12,885 nucleotides of DNA from Planctomycetota bacterium (GCA_021803885.1 JAJZKY010000050.1:1-12885); one strand, 5' to 3'. Shown: positions 1-6,904, counted from the stretch's first letter. Numbers and translations: made by a program. The notes: generated by a model from the letters alone, not told the origin.

Positions 1-1
1 A

Positions 2-1339
2 TTTGTCGGCCTCTTTGGTTTGCTTGCCGGCTGCTCAACCCAAAACAACCGGATCATCAGCCTTACACCCAAACGAAGCAATGTTGATAAGGAACTTCCG
101 GTGGGTGCTTGGGGCCTTCGCAAACTCTCGCCCGGACAATATCCCAACATGCAGGCTGCATTCATGGATAAGAAGGGACTCATTACCGCGATTGACAGAT
201 CGCTGAAGTTCATGGCCGCCCCAAGCAGTCAAGAGTTTTATCCCGACGGCCCGATCACCCATCAGCAGGTGGTCAATTCGCTGCTCGATTTTAAGTGGAT
301 GCTCCGAAACATTCATTCTGCTGCGCACTTTCAGCAGTTGATCGATACCCGCTACGATGTCTATATCGCCAAAGGTTACAACAGTAGGAGTGATGTCTGG
401 TTTACCGGTTATTACACCCCGATCCTTTACGGCTCTTTGTTCAAGACATCCGAATATCGTTACCCGGTGTACAAAAAGCCGCTGAATCTGGCAGTCAATC
501 CAATTTCGGGTCAGATACTCGGGGAGAAATTGCCAAACGGCAGCTACGCGCCGTACCCGACCCGCCGACAGATTCTTGAAGATCATCTTCTGGCCGGGCG
601 TGAATTGGTGTGGTTTGCCAATCCGCTGGATGCGTATGTTGCGGAGATTCAGGGTTCGGCGAAGGTGATTCTGACGAATGGTCAGGTCATGACGATCGGT
701 TATGCCGGTGACAATGGCCGCAAATATACCGGGTTGGGAATGTTGCTCGTGAAGCAGAAGGTCATCAGCCGTCGGAAGCTATCGTTACCGGCCATCGAAG
801 CCTATTCCCAAATTCATCCGCATCGGGTCGAGGCGGACATCATGAAAAATCATTTCATGGCTTTCCTCAAGGTGTATGATCCGGCCCATTGGCCGCTCGG
901 GTCGCTGGGGGTAAAGGTGACCGCCCATCGCACACTGGCGACCGATAAAACCATCACTGCCCCCCCGTATCAGAGCATCTTCCCGCGTGCATCACTTACT
1001 TTTGTAACCACCGATATGCCCAACACCCAGGGGCAGATCAGTCCTTACCGCGGTTTTCTACTGGATCAGGACACCGGGGGGGCAATCCGCGCCGCCGGGC
1101 GGGCGGATATTTACATGGGGGTCGGGCCGGAAGCACAAACCCAGGCGGGCTATGAATTCTCCCGCGGCCATCTCTACTATCTTTTCCTGAAGCCCGGCCT
1201 AACTCCGATGGGAGGAGTGCCGGCTAACTCGTACCATTCATCCCCTGTTCAGACGACATCGATGCCGCCGGTAACGGGTTCATCACAATCAAGTGGCGGT
1301 TATGAATCGATGCAGCAGATGTTTCCCGGGGCGAAGTAA
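2..1339 (+). CDS. mltA: MltA-family membrane-bound lytic murein transglycosylase lipoprotein (5' end outside window)
   Basis: Lytic transglycosylases of this family cleave the MurNAc-GlcNAc bond of peptidoglycan, leaving 1,6-anhydro ends, and sit as lipoproteins facing the periplasm. The frame is open from base 2: the first residues (FVGLFGLLAGC) are the hydrophobic core and lipobox of a lipoprotein signal peptide, so the true start lies upstream of the window and the ATG at position 20 is internal. The MltA domain follows: FTGYYTPILYGS, then YPTRRQI, then WFANPLDAYVAEIQGS with IGYAGDNG. The C-terminal 3D domain is seen as DQDTGGAIRAAGRAD, with conserved Asp codons at 1064, 1070 and 1106; the family's catalytic Asp lies in this motif. 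A Ser/Gln-rich tail of about 40 residues ends at TAA. A run of seven G (1076-1082) falls inside the 3D motif. It is near a diguanylate cyclase, but nothing shows co-transcription. The family call is firm; the cellular role (cell-wall turnover versus a local opening for an envelope machine) is not known. Confidence 0.9.
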   Translation, partial: FVGLFGLLAGCSTQNNRIISLTPKRSNVDKELPVGAWGLRKLSPGQYPNMQAAFMDKKGLITAIDRSLKFMAAPSSQEFYPDGPITHQQVVNSLLDFKWMLRNIHSAAHFQQLIDTRYDVYIAKGYNSRSDVWFTGYYTPILYGSLFKTSEYRYPVYKKPLNLAVNPISGQILGEKLPNGSYAPYPTRRQILEDHLLAGRELVWFANPLDAYVAEIQGSAKVILTNGQVMTIGYAGDNGRKYTGLGMLLVKQKVISRRKLSLPAIEAYSQIHPHRVEADIMKNHFMAFLKVYDPAHWPLGSLGVKVTAHRTLATDKTITAPPYQSIFPRASLTFVTTDMPNTQGQISPYRGFLLDQDTGGAIRAAGRADIYMGVGPEAQTQAGYEFSRGHLYYLFLKPGLTPMGGVPANSYHSSPVQTTSMPPVTGSSQSSGGYESMQQMFPGAK

Positions 1340-1613
1340 TTTTCCGCAAGATGGTAAATCTTATCGTCTTCCCTTACGCCCTTTTATCGGACGGCGCGTC
1401 TTTCAGCGGATTTTAATCCGGCCATTTATCCGCTTGCCTATAGCAAGGCTGTTTTCCTTCAGCCGCCAGCAATTTGCAACCGATAATCTCTCCCGACAGC
1501 GACCATCATCACCGGACACTTGGGTGTTAAGGTAGGGCGAATTTCATGCTCTTTGAACGACGAAACGATCGAGAGTCCGGTTTAATCGATCCGGTGATCT
1601 GGACATTGCGCCG
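1340..1613. other. Intergenic region with weak inverted repeats
   Basis: No convincing gene is seen in this 274-bp gap. It contains overlapping inverted repeats: CGGATT (1407-1412) with AATCCG (1415-1420), and the alternative AGCGGAT (1405-1411) with ATCCGCT (1428-1434). GGCTG (1447-1451) also pairs with CAGCC (1460-1464). None is followed by a T-run, so none is a standard intrinsic terminator. TTTAAT at 1581-1586 could be a -10 element for the next gene, but no -35 is found at normal spacing. Confidence 0.4.
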
Positions 1614-3740
1614 ATGCCAATAACGAAATTATTACGACTGGACCGACTTTTTATCGGCGCGACATCCACAAATGAATTGTTTGTGCGGGCACTTGATTTT
1701 CTCGTTGAGCAGGTCGGTGTCGATGCTGGATGGTTCGGGGCGCCCGGCGATGATGGTTTCTTTCAGTACCACGCCTTGATCGGCTCCGGAATGCGTGAGT
1801 ATCTCTCCCGCGTTCGAATATCGATCCATGACCATCTATCGGGATCCAGCGCAACCGGACAGGCCTGGCGATCAGGGAAGATGGTGATCGTGGATGATTT
1901 TTCCCGCTGCGCCTGGACGCTCGGACAGACGGACAGTGCGGCTCACCAAGTCATTACGCAGGCGGGATGGCAATCATCAATCGCCATTCCAATTCGCGAC
2001 GGAGGCAGCTACATTCTCTGCCTTTACAGCCGAACGCCAAACTTTTTCAATACCGATGACAAACGCCATTTGATCGAGCATCTCATTGCAACCATAAGTT
2101 TTGCGCTCGAACGGCAGTCGCTGATCAGTGAATCGAAACAGCGCCATCAGGCGCTCCAAAAATTGAATCTCATCTATCAGGCTTTGGTGGAGGAGGAAAA
2201 AATCCACCTTGAGGCCTCCAACGAAGCGGAACTCATGGGCGGCACGTGCCGCCAACTTGTTCAGACCGGTTTATTTGACCTCGTGGGCCTGGCGTGGCCC
2301 GATGAAGATCGCATCATCCGATATCACTACGCGGAAGGGGTTCACAGCCGTGAGCTAATGGAAAAATTCTATTCCGCTATGGATGGCGATGATCCCGGCA
2401 CCTTATCCCGTGAGGTGCTTCGTTCAGGCCGAGTGCTTTTCAGTAATGACTATCTGCACGATGCCCGGAGCGTCGGATTTCATCAGGCCGCACGGGAATT
2501 GGGCATCAAGGCGTGGGCGGCTTTTCCCATCCCGCGATCCGGTTCGCTGTGGGGAGTCTTGAGTGTAACGGCTTTTGATCGCGACGTTTTCGATCAGGAC
2601 ACGGTTGCGCTGCTGACCTCCAGCGCCCAGCTTCTGGGGCGGGCACTGGATGCGTTTGATCTACGCGCCAGGCTGGAACGCCTCAATTCACTCTACAAAT
2701 CCCTGATGACTCAGGGTGAAATCGTTCTCAATGCGGGGGATGAGGAGACGCTCTTCGATCAAACCTGCCGCAAATTGGCCGATGGAGGACTTTTCGATGC
2801 GGCATTCATCGTCGTGACTGGCGGCGATGGTATCCTGCGAAAACTCTCTGCCTCGACGGTGCAAAATGATCAGCGCGAGGCGCACGCAAAGGCAGCCGCA
2901 GGACTTTTGATGAACTGCCTGCTTGAAAAACAGAAGAATGGGATATTTGCCGTCGGTAATCTGGAACAGTGCGGTTGCGGAACCGATGCTGCCGCGTTTA
3001 ATCAGATGGGCTGGAAATCCGCGGCGGCGGCGCCAATCCAACGTGGCTACCGACCCTATGCCCATCTGGTGCTCGTATCGCAACGTGAAAACCTCTTTGA
3101 TTCTGAGGTGATATCCCTGTTGGGCCGCATTACAGAGCTGCTCCATCGCGCTTTGGATCAGATGGATGTCAAGAGGCATCTTGACCAGGAATTAGCTCAG
3201 CAAGCCTGGCTGGCGCTGCATGATCCCCTTACATCCCTGTATAACCGCACCGGTCTCGATTTACACTTTGACAAGGCGCAGGCACGCGTGCAGCGCACCG
3301 GCGGGGCGATTCATGTGGTCATGCTGGATGTGGATGATTTTAAGATTATTAATGATTCCTTCGGTCACGCCTCCGGCGACGAAATTCTTTCACAGATCGC
3401 CCAGAGACTTGTTAATTCCGTCCGGCAGAGCGATTTTGTCGCCCGCCTCGGCGGGGATGAATTCATCATCGTTATAGAAGACCTGCTCAAAGAGGTTGAC
3501 TGCCTGCAACTGCTTGATCGCCTCAGTCATATCTGGGAAGCCCCGTTCAGATTGCCGGGCGGAACGGAACTTTGCGTATCCGGCAGTTTCGGCCTTGCCC
3601 GATATTCTGGCGGGGACGAATCGCCCGACGCGGTCTTCCGGCGTGCAGATGAGGCACTTTATCTGGCCAAGAAGAACAAGCGGAGACGCGATCGATGCTG
3701 GCAGATTCACGAGGATGCGGCTCGAGAATACATGCTATGA
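1614..3740 (+). CDS. Diguanylate cyclase with three GAF domains (GAF-GAF-GAF-GGDEF)
   Basis: The protein (708 residues) should condense two GTP into cyclic di-GMP in response to signals sensed by its GAF domains. No signal peptide or membrane helix is visible, so it is probably cytoplasmic. GAF1 covers about residues 15-165. GAF2 (about 184-350) and GAF3 (about 357-520) look like copies of one unit: they begin LNLIYQAL and LNSLYKSL and both carry a TCR-L-GLFD-type stretch. The GGDEF domain starts near D537-P-L-T and has the intact active site G613-G-D-E-F617. The product-inhibition motif R604-x-x-D607 lies exactly five residues before it, so feedback inhibition by c-di-GMP is expected. Helical linkers join the domains. 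ATG 1614 is the first ATG after an in-frame stop at 1554-1556 but has no good Shine-Dalgarno, so the start is less certain than the rest. No EAL or HD-GYP domain is present. The GAF ligand cannot be told from sequence. Confidence 0.93.
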   Translation: MPITKLLRLDRLFIGATSTNELFVRALDFLVEQVGVDAGWFGAPGDDGFFQYHALIGSGMREYLSRVRISIHDHLSGSSATGQAWRSGKMVIVDDFSRCAWTLGQTDSAAHQVITQAGWQSSIAIPIRDGGSYILCLYSRTPNFFNTDDKRHLIEHLIATISFALERQSLISESKQRHQALQKLNLIYQALVEEEKIHLEASNEAELMGGTCRQLVQTGLFDLVGLAWPDEDRIIRYHYAEGVHSRELMEKFYSAMDGDDPGTLSREVLRSGRVLFSNDYLHDARSVGFHQAARELGIKAWAAFPIPRSGSLWGVLSVTAFDRDVFDQDTVALLTSSAQLLGRALDAFDLRARLERLNSLYKSLMTQGEIVLNAGDEETLFDQTCRKLADGGLFDAAFIVVTGGDGILRKLSASTVQNDQREAHAKAAAGLLMNCLLEKQKNGIFAVGNLEQCGCGTDAAAFNQMGWKSAAAAPIQRGYRPYAHLVLVSQRENLFDSEVISLLGRITELLHRALDQMDVKRHLDQELAQQAWLALHDPLTSLYNRTGLDLHFDKAQARVQRTGGAIHVVMLDVDDFKIINDSFGHASGDEILSQIAQRLVNSVRQSDFVARLGGDEFIIVIEDLLKEVDCLQLLDRLSHIWEAPFRLPGGTELCVSGSFGLARYSGGDESPDAVFRRADEALYLAKKNKRRRDRCWQIHEDAAREYML

Positions 3741-3757
3741 TCCGATTTGCCCCCGGG

Positions 3758-3773
3758 CACGATCCGAATCGTG
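3758..3773. terminator. Weak hairpin between convergent genes, possible terminator
   Basis: CACGAT and ATCGTG form a 6-bp perfect stem around the loop CCGA. It sits in the 45-bp gap between the stops of the diguanylate cyclase and the minus-strand membrane protein, where a shared bidirectional terminator would be expected. The flanking sequence is only modestly T-rich (ATCTTGTAT), so termination strength is doubtful. Confidence 0.3.
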
Positions 3774-3785
3774 ATCTTGTATAGC

Positions 3786-4373
3786 TTACCCGCTTGGTGC
3801 CGGATGCTTGCGGCCTGACACATCTGCAGCCTTCAATAATTGTTTGCGGCGTATTAAAATTCCAACACACAGGCATAACGCCGCCAAAACCCCCATCAGA
3901 TAAGACACTTGATGAATGCGCAACGCACAAATCTCACCGGCGACCGCAGCCGATTGCCCTTGCGCCAATGCCTGACGATACGACCATTCTCCCACTCCCA
4001 ACGCCGAGAGTCCCATCACCAACAGAATAACGATGATCGAAATTCCAACCGTTCGCCGACTGATCCTCGGCCAGGAACCATACTGGGCACTCAAGGCAAG
4101 CCAGATTCCGAGGCCGACACCTATGGGAACGGAGGCTACTAATCCCCAGGAGATGCCCAGCACGGCGGCATTTGAGCTATGGAATATTTTCGGCATGCTC
4201 AACGATGGATGGTCAAGGTTAAAATAGGCTGGCGATATTTGAGCGGTAATCAGATCGACAGTAACCCCATATGCTGCTGTAGCCATGGTGCTCAGGAGAA
4301 TAATGGAGCAAAGTGTTCGATATTCAGGCTTGACCCATGCGTCCGTTCGGTTAGCGCGGCGCCACTTCGTCAT
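3786..4373 (-). CDS. Hypothetical four-helix membrane protein
   Basis: The product (195 residues from ATG 4373) has four clear hydrophobic segments. The first begins TLCSIILLSTMATAAYG near the N-terminus, the second and third are GISWGLVASVPIGVG and GISIIVILLVMGLSALG, and the fourth is YLMGVLAALCLCVGILI. A basic N-terminus (TKWRRANR) and a basic C-terminal tail (RRKQLLK) fit an inner-membrane protein with both ends in the cytoplasm. The loop after helix 1 holds DLITAQISPAYF and a Pro-rich HPS segment, which resembles a widespread uncharacterised bacterial family as far as I recall; I assign no function. GGAG at 4380-4383 lies six bases before ATG 4373, which favours this start over an in-frame TTG at 4385. 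It is convergent with the diguanylate cyclase and divergent from the export cluster, so it is its own transcription unit or ends a short one. Confidence 0.8.
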   Translation of the reverse strand: MTKWRRANRTDAWVKPEYRTLCSIILLSTMATAAYGVTVDLITAQISPAYFNLDHPSLSMPKIFHSSNAAVLGISWGLVASVPIGVGLGIWLALSAQYGSWPRISRRTVGISIIVILLVMGLSALGVGEWSYRQALAQGQSAAVAGEICALRIHQVSYLMGVLAALCLCVGILIRRKQLLKAADVSGRKHPAPSG

Positions 4374-4396
4374 GCGCAACTCCAAGATGAATTGAA

Positions 4397-4425
4397 AGGA
4401 TACCGGTGGGCTTGAGGGTTAGCAA
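4397..4425 (-). promoter_or_regulatory. Candidate sigma-70-type promoter for the minus-strand membrane protein
   Basis: On the minus strand TTGCTA (4425-4420) and TATCCT (4402-4397) are separated by 17 bases. Each matches the consensus hexamer at four of six positions. The predicted start of transcription is near 4390, leaving a short leader that contains the GGAG ribosome site of the gene starting at 4373. The match is weak and could be chance. Confidence 0.28.
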
Positions 4426-4452
4426 ATCATGGTGATGGAGAGAGAAATGGAA

Positions 4453-4617
4453 TTAAAGCTTATGCACGCTCTTTACGGAATTGAGTGGCGAAAAATTGGA
4501 GCAGGGGGGGTAGAGGAAGGCTAGGCAGGCCAACAACCCCAATAGGAAGAGTGTAACGGCCACCACAGGTAGTAACTTCAGGGATCGGGAATCAAACCCT
4601 TGCAACTTCCAGACCAT
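4453..4617 (-). CDS. Possible small single-helix membrane protein (54 residues)
   Basis: This short minus-strand frame runs from ATG 4617 to TAA at 4455-4453; an in-frame ATG at 4632 would add five residues (MAPCR). The translation begins MVWKLQGFDSRSLK. It continues into an unbroken hydrophobic stretch of about 20 residues (LLPVVAVTLFLLGLLACLAF) and ends in a polar tail with PPC and several Lys/Ser. A charged N-terminus, one helix and a short polar tail are typical of small membrane proteins. It lies 79 bases upstream of, and in the same direction as, the four-helix membrane protein, so they could be co-transcribed. Against it: no Shine-Dalgarno is visible before either ATG, no family is recognised, and a chance open frame of this length is common. 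Confidence 0.25.
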   Translation of the reverse strand: MVWKLQGFDSRSLKLLPVVAVTLFLLGLLACLAFLYPPCSNFSPLNSVKSVHKL

Positions 4618-4740
4618 TCGGCAGGGGGCCATCGTGATCGGAAGACGGCATCAATACACCCAATTGCTCACATTCCATTTAACTGTACCCCTGAAATTGG
4701 CCGATAAAAACGCCGGATGGGTGGTGTAGCGGTGCGATGC

Positions 4741-4769
4741 TTGACTTTGCGGCCTTTGTTGTTGAATAT
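4741..4769 (+). promoter_or_regulatory. Candidate promoter upstream of the polysaccharide export gene
   Basis: TTGACT (4741-4746) is five of six to the -35 consensus and is followed after 17 bases by GAATAT (4764-4769), which is only three of six to the -10 consensus. If used, it would give a leader of about 165 bases carrying the hairpins at 4838-4889. A similar TTGACC and GAATATT pair lies upstream of the exosortase (6797-6830), but with a 21-base gap. Confidence 0.25.
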
Positions 4770-4837
4770 TCAGGTTTCCGGGCCGTAAGACATCACCCGG
4801 TAGTTGGAGCAAGTGGGCTGATGGATATAGATGGCAG

Positions 4838-4889
4838 GTATCCGAGCGAAGTCATACAACCTTCGGATACTCCGGTTAAGATACCGGAG
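4838..4889 (+). promoter_or_regulatory. Two adjacent hairpins in the leader of the export gene
   Basis: GTATCCGA (4838-4845) pairs perfectly with TCGGATAC (4863-4870), an 8-bp stem. CTCCGGT (4870-4876) pairs perfectly with ACCGGAG (4883-4889), a 7-bp stem with a six-base loop. The two helices share base 4870, so they could stack or compete at the junction. A smaller repeat, CCGGG (4778-4782) with CCCGG (4796-4800), lies just upstream. The pair ends 40 bases before the AGGAG ribosome site. No U-run follows, so it is not an intrinsic terminator. It could be an attenuator, a protein-binding leader or an unknown RNA element. Confidence 0.4.
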
Positions 4890-4928
4890 CTCGATAGAAC
4901 GGGCCAGGAAAATGGGATTTAATCATTC

Positions 4929-4933
4929 AGGAG
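4929..4933 (+). promoter_or_regulatory. Shine-Dalgarno that sets the start of the export lipoprotein
   Basis: AGGAG lies eight bases before ATG 4942. The frame is open further upstream, with candidate starts at 4831 and 4912, but those lack such a site. Starting there would also place about 37 residues, several of them charged, ahead of an already long signal peptide. Confidence 0.7.
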
Positions 4934-4941
4934 TGAACTGC

Positions 4942-6570
4942 ATGGCTGAAACTGCTAGACCCCCGCGTGCCGACGATGTGTCGTGTGAAGGCCGACAGGT
5001 GAAAAGCGGTCGTTCCCAGCGCTGGTCCAGATGCCTCGGGGTGGCGGCTCTGTCTGCCGCATGCGTATCGCTGTTGGGATGCTCACACGGAGAGAGTCCG
5101 CTCGACTATCTCAACATCCGAAATTCATTTTTCAATCCCGCCGAAGTGGGACGCTTTGATAAAACCAATCCATTTGGGCGCGTGACGCCCGTTACGTGGC
5201 CGATTCTGGACTCTCTGGCTGTTAATGATCCGCCGCGTGAGCCATGGAAGGACTCCGTTCCCCCGAGCCCGGCAGATCTTCAAGTCATCCACAAGCCTTA
5301 TCGCCTCGGTGCGGGCGATGTGGTCACCGTCTCGGTCTTCCAGCTTGTAGTGCCTGGACAGGAATCGGTGCAGACGCGACAGGTGAATTCGCAGGGCGAT
5401 ATCACACTGGATTTCGTAGGGACTGTTCATGCCGCCGGCCTGACTACTCGGCAATTGCGTCACCGCATCATTGATACCCTGATCAACACCGGTGAGATGG
5501 CTCCTCCGGGGCCACACCAACCCGGTCCGCAGGTGAATGTTGAACTCACTGAGGCGCGGCGCAGAGTTTTCTCACTGATTGGATCCGTTGTGCACGCCGG
5601 CACCTATAACATTACAACTCCCGACTTCCGTCTGCTTGATGCCCTCGCCCTGGCCGGCGATATGTCCATGTCGCCGCAGTTAAAATGGCTCTATGTCATA
5701 CGCGAGGAACCTAAGTCGACAGCTAAAACGCCTGTCGTCGCGAGCTCGACGGTCGTGAAACCCTCAGCTGCCAATCCGGCTCCTTCGGGACTTTCATCGG
5801 GCATGCTCAGTGCCATCGCCAATCAATTGGCTCATCCACCGAAGCACGTCAGCGCTAAATCCCGGGCCGAGAAAGAACAGGAATTGCTCAATGAGGCAAT
5901 CAGTGGGAACGGTCAAAGTTCCCCATCCACGCAGCCACGATATGTTTATTTCAATGGACATTGGGTGGCCCTGAATGGTTCCAAGATGCAAACCGGTGAG
6001 CCAAGCACCCAACCGAAGACGTCCGCATCGACATCGGTCTACGATTTTGCGGCGGCGATGAAAATGCAAAAGGCCAAACCCTGGATGCCCCGCGTCAAGG
6101 TCATTCGGATCAACATCAAAAAACTTCGTGAAGGTGATCCTCGTTATAACATCGTGATACATTCCGGCGACGTTATTAACGTGCCGGATGTCAAGCCGGA
6201 ATTTTATTACATGATGGGGAATGTAACACGGCCGGGTGCGTACACCATTTCCGGCGGTCGAATCACGATCAAACAGGCCGTCGCTGCCGCAGGAAATCTT
6301 GGCCCTATCGCCATTCCTCGCCGCTGCGAACTTATTCGCCGCATAGGACATAATCAGGAAATGATCATTCAAGTGAATCTGCAGGCGATTTTCGATGGAA
6401 CGGCACCGGACATTTTCCTCAAGAACAACGATATCCTTAACGTAGGAACCGACTTCTTCGCCGAACCGATCGCTGTCATTCGCAATGGATTCTCCGCGGC
6501 TTATGGCTTTGGCTTTACCTACGACCGAAATTACTACATCCAGCCGACGATTGTTCAGTCGGGCGGATAA
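4942..6570 (+). CDS. Polysaccharide export lipoprotein (Wza-like, PES and SLBB domains)
   Basis: This family builds the outer-membrane/periplasmic channel through which capsule or exopolysaccharide leaves the cell. The protein (542 residues) has a long basic n-region, a hydrophobic core and a lipobox SLLGC with Cys47. The PES domain starts at Y120-RLGAGDVV and runs to about 205. A first SLBB domain (from about 207, LIGSVVHAGTYNI) reaches strand Y251-VIR. An Ala/Pro/Ser/Thr/Lys-rich insertion of about 130 residues (255-383) then interrupts it, containing YVYFNGHWV (334-342). The fold seems to resume at VKVIRINIKKL and ends with GDVINVP. A second SLBB follows (about 418-475, MGNVTRPGAYTI). The tail has IRNGFSAAYGFGFTYDRNYY in place of the amphipathic Wza C-terminal helix, so how it crosses the outer membrane is unclear. 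It heads the plus-strand cluster with exosortase, EpsI-like and TPR genes, but a 334-bp gap follows it. Confidence 0.92.
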   Translation: MAETARPPRADDVSCEGRQVKSGRSQRWSRCLGVAALSAACVSLLGCSHGESPLDYLNIRNSFFNPAEVGRFDKTNPFGRVTPVTWPILDSLAVNDPPREPWKDSVPPSPADLQVIHKPYRLGAGDVVTVSVFQLVVPGQESVQTRQVNSQGDITLDFVGTVHAAGLTTRQLRHRIIDTLINTGEMAPPGPHQPGPQVNVELTEARRRVFSLIGSVVHAGTYNITTPDFRLLDALALAGDMSMSPQLKWLYVIREEPKSTAKTPVVASSTVVKPSAANPAPSGLSSGMLSAIANQLAHPPKHVSAKSRAEKEQELLNEAISGNGQSSPSTQPRYVYFNGHWVALNGSKMQTGEPSTQPKTSASTSVYDFAAAMKMQKAKPWMPRVKVIRINIKKLREGDPRYNIVIHSGDVINVPDVKPEFYYMMGNVTRPGAYTISGGRITIKQAVAAAGNLGPIAIPRRCELIRRIGHNQEMIIQVNLQAIFDGTAPDIFLKNNDILNVGTDFFAEPIAVIRNGFSAAYGFGFTYDRNYYIQPTIVQSGG

Positions 6571-6853
6571 GTGGGCGAATCCACTGTGTAGCCCGGTTAT
6601 AGGCGGCTGAACCGCAGATGAGTGATGCATTTGGGTGTAATAGTGGAAAGTATTGCCTCGCACCGGCAACATTGAATGAACGGAGTGCGGTCCGGCCTGC
6701 TTCACCTTGGGGCCTTTGGTGGGGCATGCAGAGTGAGAGACATACCGTGTCGTTTGCTCAATAACTCTGTGCGCGCAGTGCCGATAACCCGTTTGCTTGA
6801 CCTTTCTGGGGTGGGAAGGGTGTGAATATTTGTGTGGATTTGACGGGCCGTTA

Positions 6854-6862
6854 TGAGATAAT
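6854..6862 (+). promoter_or_regulatory. Extended -10 promoter candidate for exosortase operon
   Basis: TGAGATAAT is a TGn extension joined to GATAAT, five of six to the -10 consensus. No good -35 hexamer is seen 17 bases upstream, which extended -10 promoters can tolerate. Transcription would start near 6869 and give a leader of about 36 bases before ATG 6905. It implies that exosortase, EpsI-like and TPR genes can be expressed separately from the export lipoprotein. Confidence 0.4.
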
Positions 6863-6894
6863 AGGTTCGGGTTGGGACCAGAACGCGGGTTGAT

Positions 6895-6898
6895 GGAG
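6895..6898 (+). promoter_or_regulatory. Shine-Dalgarno that sets the exosortase start
   Basis: GGAG lies six bases before ATG 6905. In-frame alternatives at TTG 6872 and ATG 6893 lack an equally good site; ATG 6893 itself overlaps this GGAG. Confidence 0.6.
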
Positions 6899-6904
6899 TT
6901 TTCA

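Larger units (their letters stand above)
6571..6904. other. Intergenic region between export gene and exosortase
   Basis: No gene is supported in this 334-bp gap; frames on the minus strand here mostly extend antisense into the neighbouring coding regions. CGGTT (6594-6598) can pair with AACCG (6610-6614) just after the export gene, but there is no T-run. The region is rich in G/T on the plus strand between about 6700 and 6850. The promoter candidate at 6854-6862 is its best-supported element. TTGACC (6797-6802) followed by GAATATT (6824-6830) resembles the element before the export gene. Confidence 0.4.

Noticed and set aside
35..586. 183-residue minus-strand frame opposite the MltA gene
   Set aside because: No recognisable domain and it lies fully over well-conserved MltA motifs.
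1293..1535. 80-residue plus-strand frame overlapping the end of the MltA gene
   Set aside because: Arg-rich translation without hydrophobic or domain pattern, no ribosome site, and it starts inside the MltA coding sequence.
4737..4922. 61-residue plus-strand frame before the export gene
   Set aside because: It runs through the hairpin leader and has no ribosome site or recognisable content.
4770..4941. c-di-GMP (GEMM-type) riboswitch in the export-gene leader
   Set aside because: The conserved GEMM core segments (the GGGCAAACC-like and ACGCAAAGCC-like stretches) are absent, despite suggestive context and two hairpins.
5794..6705. 303-residue minus-strand open frame antisense to the export gene
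   Set aside because: Composition is His/Arg/Asn-rich without domain-like pattern, and the plus strand here clearly encodes SLBB sequence; it is a shadow frame.
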